DNA of 64,000 bases from NCBI GenBank assembly GCA_030066625.1, contig JASJBG010000004.1:1-64000 (forward strand). Direction: 5' to 3'. A program made the position numbers and the translations under genes. Below, piece after piece: positions 59,052-64,000 of the stretch. Under the pieces are notes generated by a model. It made no database searches, was not told the DNA's origin, and worked only from the letters and a program-made list of their open reading frames with translations. Numbering within the stretch: position 1 is the stretch's first letter; every line of letters begins with the position of its first letter. Origin of the DNA: Woeseiaceae bacterium (GTDB lineage Bacteria; Pseudomonadota; Gammaproteobacteria; Steroidobacterales; Woeseiaceae).

Positions 59052-60014
59052 TCAGTTGCTGCTCGCAAGCAGCGCGTCGACGAACTCGGGCGCCGAGAAC
59101 GGCTGCATGTCATCCGCCGACTCACCAATGCCGATAAAGCGAATCGGTACGCCCAGTTTCCCGGCGATCGCAATGAGAATGCCGCCCTTCGCGCTGCCGT
59201 CGAGCTTGGTCACGGTAACGCCGCTGAGTCCGAGTGCCTCGTGAAACTTCTCGGCCTGCGCCAGCGCGTTCTGTCCCTGGCTCGCGTCCAGCACCAGCAT
59301 GGTCTCGTGCGGCGCATCCTCGTCCTGACGCCCGATGACCCGTTTGATCTTGGCCAGCTCGTCCATCAGCCCCTGCTGGTTCTGCAGCCGGCCGGCCGTG
59401 TCGGCAAGCAACACGTCAACATTGCGCGCCTTCGCAGCCTGCCATGCGTCGAAGATCACGGCGGCGGGGTCCGCGCCGCTCTGCTGTGCGACAACCGGTA
59501 CATCATTGCGATCGCCCCACGCCTGCAGCTGCTCGACCGCGGCCGCCCGGAACGTATCGCCGGCCGCGAGCATGACCGAACGACCCTCTGACTGCAGACG
59601 TTTCGCCAGCTTGCCGATGGTCGTCGTCTTGCCAGCGCCGTTTACGCCCACCATGAGGATGACATAGGGCAGGCTTTGCTCCGGAACGAGCAGCGGCTCG
59701 GACACCGGCGAGAGTATGTCGAGGAGGTCTTCACGCAGGCCGGCGCGGAGCGCGGCTACGTCCTTGAGTTCCTTGCGGGCGAGCCGCTTTTCAAGATCGG
59801 CAATGATGCGCTGACTCGTCTCGATGCCGACATCGGCCATCACCAGCAGCGACTCGAGCTCCTCCAGCGTGTCGGCATCGATCTTGCCGCCCGGCGCGAG
59901 GTTCGCAAGGTCGTAGGTCAGCCAGCTGTCGCCCCGGTTGAGCCGGGAACGCAGGCGCTTGAAGAAGCCTTCCTTCTGCGGCGCCTCTTCGCGCTCTTTC
60001 GCTTTGCCGAACAT
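59052..60014 (-). CDS. ftsY: Signal recognition particle receptor FtsY
   Basis: GTPase that docks ribosome-SRP complexes at the inner membrane. 320 residues with a short charged N-terminal part (MFGKAKEREEAPQKEGFFKR), so without the long acidic A domain of E. coli. N domain: LEELESLLVMADVGIETSQR. G domain: GVNGAGKTTTIGKLAKRL (G1), DTFRAAAVEQLQAW (G2), LLADTAGRLQN (G3), VTKLDGSAKGG (G4) and the closing FIGIGESADDMQPF. First gene of the ftsYEX operon, divergent from rsmD. Confidence 0.97.
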   Translation of the reverse strand: MFGKAKEREEAPQKEGFFKRLRSRLNRGDSWLTYDLANLAPGGKIDADTLEELESLLVMADVGIETSQRIIADLEKRLARKELKDVAALRAGLREDLLDILSPVSEPLLVPEQSLPYVILMVGVNGAGKTTTIGKLAKRLQSEGRSVMLAAGDTFRAAAVEQLQAWGDRNDVPVVAQQSGADPAAVIFDAWQAAKARNVDVLLADTAGRLQNQQGLMDELAKIKRVIGRQDEDAPHETMLVLDASQGQNALAQAEKFHEALGLSGVTVTKLDGSAKGGILIAIAGKLGVPIRFIGIGESADDMQPFSAPEFVDALLASSN

Positions 60015-60042
60015 GATTCCCTTGATCGTTGTTCCGTTCTGC

Positions 60043-60060
60043 GCCAGTCAATACACTGGC
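60043..60060. promoter_or_regulatory. Dyad in the ftsY-rsmD divergent region
   Basis: GCCAGT-CAATAC-ACTGGC, a perfect 6-bp inverted repeat with a 6-nt centre, lies 29 nt before the ftsY start and 31 nt before the rsmD start. It could be an operator for both genes; no known regulator matches. Confidence 0.25.
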
Positions 60061-60090
60061 CGGCATGTCCGCCAACCCAAGCGCGCACTG

Positions 60091-60705
60091 ATGCCCCGGC
60101 GCCGCAAGTCCGGCAAGACGCCGCAAGCTGCTGCGGGGTCGCCGCCGGGACGGCTGCGTATTGTAGCGGGAAACTGGCGCAGCCGTGTGCTCGAGGTCGC
60201 CGACGTCGAGGGCCTGAGGCCCACCGCCGAACGTGTGCGCGAGACCCTGTTCAACTGGCTGGCACCGCGCATCGAGGGCGCACGCTGCCTCGATCTGTTT
60301 GCAGGTACCGGCGCCCTGGGATTCGAAGCGCTGTCGCGCGGCGCGGCGCACGTCACCTTCGTCGAGCGTTCGCCGGCTGCGGTCAGCACGCTGCGCAGCA
60401 ACGCCGCCACGCTCGGCGCCAATGCCGACATCCGTAACGAAAACGCATTCGACTATCTCGGCCGCCCGCCGGAGGGTCCTTTCGATATTGTGTTTCTGGA
60501 CCCGCCCTTCGCCGATGAACGGCTGGCCGATTTGTGTAAAATTCTGACAGACGGCGGCTTCCTCGCGCGCAATGCGCGCGTCTACGTCGAGGAGGATCGT
60601 GGCCGCGATACCGCCGTTCCCGGCGAAGGCTGGGAGACGCTCCGGCAAAAGACGGCCGGCAATGTGCGTTACTCGCTCTTAAGGCGCGCCGACGCAACGA
60701 AGTAA
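60091..60705 (+). CDS. rsmD: 16S rRNA (guanine-966-N2)-methyltransferase
   Basis: Methylates G966 of 16S rRNA during 30S assembly. 204 residues from the ATG at 60091; the frame opens earlier but there runs antisense to ftsY. Seen: [40 protein letters not shown], the SAM site [19 protein letters not shown] and the catalytic [13 protein letters not shown]. Beside coaD, as in many bacteria. Confidence 0.95.
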   Translation: MPRRRKSGKTPQAAAGSPPGRLRIVAGNWRSRVLEVADVEGLRPTAERVRETLFNWLAPRIEGARCLDLFAGTGALGFEALSRGAAHVTFVERSPAAVSTLRSNAATLGANADIRNENAFDYLGRPPEGPFDIVFLDPPFADERLADLCKILTDGGFLARNARVYVEEDRGRDTAVPGEGWETLRQKTAGNVRYSLLRRADATK

Positions 60706-60737
60706 CAATACAAACAGACGACGTTGGGGGAATGTCG

Positions 60738-61226
60738 ATGCCAGTCGCTGCCATGTACCCGGGAACCTTCGACCCGATAACGCTAGGTCACGAGGACCTG
60801 GTTCGCCGTTCGGCGAGCCTGTTCGACAGGGTCGTGGTCGCGATCGCCGTCGACACGGGTTCGAAGACGCCAATGTTCAGCGTCGAGGAGCGACTCGCAA
60901 TGGCTCGCGCGGCACTGGCCGACATCGACAATGTCGAGGTGACCCGCTACGCGGGGCTAACGGTCGACTTCGCTCGTGAACGGGACCTTCGGGTAATACT
61001 GCGCGGTCTGCGGGCCGTGTCCGACTTCGAGTACGAGTTCCAGCTCGCCACGATGAACCGCCACCTGACCGATGACGTGGAGACGCTGTTCCTGACGCCC
61101 GACGAGCGCTACAACTTCATCTCGTCGACGCTCGTGCGCGAAGTCGCCCAGCTCGGCGGCGATATCTCCGAGTTCGTCTCACCCGAGGTTAAGGCGAAGC
61201 TGCTCGAGCGCGTCAACGGCGGCTGA
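60738..61226 (+). CDS. coaD: Phosphopantetheine adenylyltransferase
   Basis: Joins ATP and 4'-phosphopantetheine to dephospho-CoA, the fourth step of CoA synthesis. 162 residues from the ATG at 60738, chosen because GGGGGA lies 6 nt upstream; the ATG at 60732 touches that site. [20 protein letters not shown] holds the TxGH nucleotidyl-transfer motif; [20 protein letters not shown] and the late [20 protein letters not shown] are family marks. Confidence 0.96.
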   Translation: MPVAAMYPGTFDPITLGHEDLVRRSASLFDRVVVAIAVDTGSKTPMFSVEERLAMARAALADIDNVEVTRYAGLTVDFARERDLRVILRGLRAVSDFEYEFQLATMNRHLTDDVETLFLTPDERYNFISSTLVREVAQLGGDISEFVSPEVKAKLLERVNGG

Positions 61227-61230
61227 CGAC

Positions 61231-62661
61231 TCAGGTCGTACCGCGGCGGGCCTCGAGTTCGACGCGCACCTCGTGCGCCTTCTCCTCGGTGATCGAGTAA
61301 GACGCCACCGCCCAGATCGCAATCGCCGACGCGAGGCACGGAATGAACGCGTCGCACAGGCGCATCAGCGTGATCGCCTCGGGCGTTTGGTCGCCGCCGA
61401 GATTGACGTCAAAGCCGGTCCCGACGAGCAGCAGGCCGCCGCCGAAGATCGCAACGGACTGGCCAAGCTTGACGACCCACCAGTAAATCGAGCCGTACAT
61501 GCCTTCGCGGCGCTCGTGCGTATTGAGCTCGTCCATGTCGACGACGTCACAGATCATCGACGGCATCAGCGTAAACAGGCCGGCGAGACCGAAGGCCATC
61601 AGCGGCGCCGGGATCAGGACCAGCCAGGGATTATCCGGTGTGTAGCAGAACCACTTGAGCGCATAGCCCACCATCGAGACGCCGGTCGAGAAGAAGAACG
61701 CGCGACGCTTGCCGATCTTCGTGGCGAGCCACGTGACGAGCATGATGACGCCGAGCGCTGATATCGCCTGCAGCAGGCCGGAGTGACCAACGAAGGTCGA
61801 CCCCGCCAGCTGGTCGCCGCCGAACACGTAGTAAATGATGACGTAGGGCTGGAAGGAGGCGATCAGGATGAAGCCGTTGAAGACGAGGAAAGTCGCCACG
61901 CAGAGCTTCAGGAACGGCTTGAATTTGAGTGTCTTGCCGAAGCCGCGCAGGAAGTCCATGACGATATGGCCGATGCCCTGGGACTCGCCCCCTTCCTGCG
62001 CCGCGACATCCTTGAAGCGCTCACGCAGAAACAAGGCCGGGAGGATACCCAGGCCGATTGCGACGGCGCCGATCATGATTGCAAGGTACCCCGCGCCCGT
62101 GACGACGTCACCGAACATCGGCATATACATGATCGCAAGGAAATAGGGCGAGATCATATAAGCGATGTTGCCGATGAAGTTCTGCACGCCCATGAGGCGG
62201 GTGCGCTCGTGATAGTCGGGCGTCAGCTCGTAGCCGAGCGCGACCCACGGCGTTGCATAGATCGTGTACGCGAGGTAGAAGATCAGTGATCCACCGAGGA
62301 AGTACCAGAAGTAAAAGGCCTCGCTCTTGCCGGTGGGCAGCTGCCAAAGGACCGCGAAGACGACGCCGACGGCTATCGCGCCGACGAACATATAGGGACG
62401 ACGCCGCCCGTACTTCGAGCGGGTGTTGTCCGAGATATAACCCATCAACGGGTCGGTCAGCGCGTCGGTGAGGCGCGGCAGCGCGCCCAGCAGGCCGACG
62501 AGCGCCGGGCTCATTCCCAGCCCCAGGTTCAACACGATGATCATGCCGCCAATCGCGGCGGCGAGCGTGTTATTGACGAATGCGCCGAGCCCGTAAACGA
62601 TCTTTAATGGAAACGGAATACGGTCTTCGGGCGCGGTATCGAAACGGGTGGCATCGCTCAT
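61231..62661 (-). CDS. GPH-family sugar:cation symporter (MFS superfamily)
   Basis: Takes up a glycoside, pentoside or hexuronide with a cation. 476 residues, 12 hydrophobic segments. Family marks: PLKIVYGLGAFVNNTLAAAI, LPRLTDALTDPLMGYISDNT, RSKYGRRRPYMFVGAI, ATPWVALGYELTPDYHERTR and SMICDVVDMDELNTHERREG. It faces a GH3 glucosidase gene across a LacI-type operator, which suggests import of a beta-glucoside or its breakdown product. Confidence 0.9.
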   Translation of the reverse strand: MSDATRFDTAPEDRIPFPLKIVYGLGAFVNNTLAAAIGGMIIVLNLGLGMSPALVGLLGALPRLTDALTDPLMGYISDNTRSKYGRRRPYMFVGAIAVGVVFAVLWQLPTGKSEAFYFWYFLGGSLIFYLAYTIYATPWVALGYELTPDYHERTRLMGVQNFIGNIAYMISPYFLAIMYMPMFGDVVTGAGYLAIMIGAVAIGLGILPALFLRERFKDVAAQEGGESQGIGHIVMDFLRGFGKTLKFKPFLKLCVATFLVFNGFILIASFQPYVIIYYVFGGDQLAGSTFVGHSGLLQAISALGVIMLVTWLATKIGKRRAFFFSTGVSMVGYALKWFCYTPDNPWLVLIPAPLMAFGLAGLFTLMPSMICDVVDMDELNTHERREGMYGSIYWWVVKLGQSVAIFGGGLLLVGTGFDVNLGGDQTPEAITLMRLCDAFIPCLASAIAIWAVASYSITEEKAHEVRVELEARRGTT

Positions 62662-62709
62662 TATTGTTCTTCGTTTTGCACGTAGCCTAGCGCGCCATCG
62701 TGAAGCAAA

Positions 62710-62739
62710 TTGACAGCGCTGTCAAACGTTGTTACAACG
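62710..62739. promoter_or_regulatory. LacI-type operator overlapping a divergent promoter
   Basis: 62710-62725 is the perfect palindrome TTGACAGCGCTGTCAA with the central CG typical of LacI-family sites. It supplies a consensus -35 (TTGACA) on both strands. On the + strand a 17-nt spacer leads to TACAAC at 62733-62738 as -10. On the - strand 17 nt lead to a weaker CACGAT. A second dyad CGTTGT-T-ACAACG (62727-62739) covers the + strand -10. No LacI gene lies in the window. Confidence 0.7.
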
Positions 62740-62829
62740 CCTCAACCTGCGCTGCCCCAATAAAAGTAGCAGAATAGCGACGCAGTTTCCGGGGGACTTT
62801 GGATCGCTACGAGCCCAGACAAAGCGCGT

Positions 62830-64000
62830 ATGTTCCTTGCGCTGCCGTTTCTCTTGCCAGGTATTTTCATGAGCAGTATGAGTGCCAATGCCACCGCGCC
62901 CGCCGATGCCATCGAGCAGCGCGTGAATACGTTGCTTGCCGAAATGACGATCGAGGAGAAGATCGGTCAGATGAGCCAGGTCAACGGCGGTGACAGCTAC
63001 ATCCATGACTACCTGAGGGACGCACTGCGCGCCGGACGTGTCGGCTCGGTCCTGAACGAGGTCGACGTCAACGTCGTTAACGAGCTGCAGCGAATCGCGG
63101 TCGAGGAAAGCCGGCTCGGTATTCCGCTGATCATCGGCCGCGACGTCATCCACGGGTTCAAAACCGTGATGCCAATTCCGCTCGGCCAGGCGGCCACGTG
63201 GAACCCGGTGATCGTCTCCAGCGGCGCTCGCGTTGCCGCCCGCGAGGCGGCGTCGGTCGGCGTGAACTGGACGTTTGCGCCAATGATCGACATCTCACGC
63301 GATCCGCGCTGGGGCCGCATTGCAGAGAGCCTGGGCGAAGACCCGTATCTCGCAAGCGAACTCGGAACGGCAATGGTACGCGGATTTCAGGGCGACGATC
63401 TCTCCGCGAAAGACACGATTGCGGCATGCGCGAAGCACTTCGTCGGCTACGGCGAATCGGAGAGCGGCCGCGATTACGCGACGACCAACATCCCCGAGAA
63501 CGAGCTGCGTAATGTCCATCTGCGACCGTTTCACGCCGCCGCCAAAGCCGGTGTCATGACGATGATGACTTCGTTCAGCGATCTCGACGGCGTGCCCGCA
63601 ACGGCCAACGAGTATCTCGTCAACGACATCCTCCGGGGCGAGTGGGGATTCGACGGCTTCGTCGTAAGCGACTGGGACTCGGTTCGCCAGCTCAGTATCC
63701 ACGGACTGACTGCCAACGACCGTGAGTCTGCTTGCGAAGCGGCGATCGCAGGCGTCGATATGGAAATGCACGGTGATGCCTACCTCAATCATCTCGCTCA
63801 GCTGGTCGACGACGGCAAGGTGCCACTCGAGGCGGTCGACACGGCCGTCGCAAATATCCTCCGCGCCAAGTTCCGGCTGGGCCTGTTCGAGAATCCGTAC
63901 ACCGACCCGAACGACTTCCCGCCTTTCGCCGATGCCGACGCGCTCGAGACGGCGCGGGAGGCCGCGCTGCAGAGCGTCGTCATGCTGAAAAACGAGCATC
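62830..64000 (+). CDS. bglX: Glycoside hydrolase family 3 beta-glucosidase, 3' end beyond window
   Basis: Cleaves terminal beta-glucosides in the periplasm. 390 codons from the ATG at 62830, with no stop before the window end. MFLALPFLLPGIFMSSMSANA is a signal peptide; a later ATG at 62869 would lose most of it. Seen: RVNTLLAEMTIEEKIGQMSQ, LGIPLIIGRDVIHGFKTVMP, NWTFAPMIDISRDPRWGRIA, AKHFVGYGESESGRDY and the nucleophile Asp281 in GFVVSDWDSV. The second (C-terminal) GH3 domain starts at the window edge (QSVVMLKNEH). Divergent from the GPH transporter and probably co-regulated with it. The symbol is family-level. Confidence 0.92.
   Translation, partial: MFLALPFLLPGIFMSSMSANATAPADAIEQRVNTLLAEMTIEEKIGQMSQVNGGDSYIHDYLRDALRAGRVGSVLNEVDVNVVNELQRIAVEESRLGIPLIIGRDVIHGFKTVMPIPLGQAATWNPVIVSSGARVAAREAASVGVNWTFAPMIDISRDPRWGRIAESLGEDPYLASELGTAMVRGFQGDDLSAKDTIAACAKHFVGYGESESGRDYATTNIPENELRNVHLRPFHAAAKAGVMTMMTSFSDLDGVPATANEYLVNDILRGEWGFDGFVVSDWDSVRQLSIHGLTANDRESACEAAIAGVDMEMHGDAYLNHLAQLVDDGKVPLEAVDTAVANILRAKFRLGLFENPYTDPNDFPPFADADALETAREAALQSVVMLKNEH

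Overview
The window is about 64 kb of GC-rich (roughly two thirds G+C) bacterial chromosome with dense coding, short spacers and many 1-4 nt start/stop overlaps. The housekeeping genes (gltBD, rpoH, ftsY-ftsE-ftsX, rsmD, coaD, a FadI-like thiolase, glutaryl-CoA dehydrogenase) and the marine-type dedicated sortase genes point to a free-living, probably marine, gammaproteobacterium, perhaps of the Woeseia/Steroidobacter type. The lineage is an inference. I see no tRNA, rRNA, insertion sequence, prophage or CRISPR array.

Left part (1-12.3 kb): an alanine/glycine:cation symporter cut by the window edge, a thiolase, a MATE exporter, a DUF924 protein, two small lipoproteins, and the glutamate synthase pair gltB-gltD.

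Central part (12.4-39.7 kb) is the most unusual. A run of genes, all on the + strand, encodes a probable trans-envelope machine: a secreted coiled-coil protein, three TPR proteins (two of them lipoproteins), a small secreted protein, one TolQ/ExbB-like and two TolR/ExbD-like subunits, a TonB/AgmX-type transducer with a long cytoplasmic coiled coil, and a lipoprotein. One TolQ, two TolR, a TonB-like arm and several TPR proteins is the composition of the core of the Myxococcus Agl-Glt gliding machinery. Directly downstream, behind a 432-nt leader rich in dyads, lie a 3375-residue protein of tandem DUF11 domains and a 1703-residue protein with three OmpA-like domains and a probable outer-membrane beta barrel. 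I suggest these are surface partners of the motor. Two small genes close the run.

Right part (39.9-64 kb): many short transcription units. They include a divergent dedicated-sortase locus (PdsR-PdsS two-component system, PqqB-like MBL protein, class GN sortase) in which the sortase has Gly where the catalytic Cys should be and no target protein is nearby; a LysR gene divergent from a DUF4242 gene across an AT-rich dyad region; two more MATE exporters; gcdH; an OmpA-type lipoprotein followed in frame by a DUF3465 domain with no ordinary start codon; rpoH behind a perfect CIRCE element; an AhpD-like gene and a TetR regulator sharing two matching operators; ftsX-ftsE-ftsY; rsmD-coaD; and a GPH sugar transporter divergent from a GH3 beta-glucosidase (cut by the window end) across a LacI-type palindrome that supplies a -35 box on both strands.
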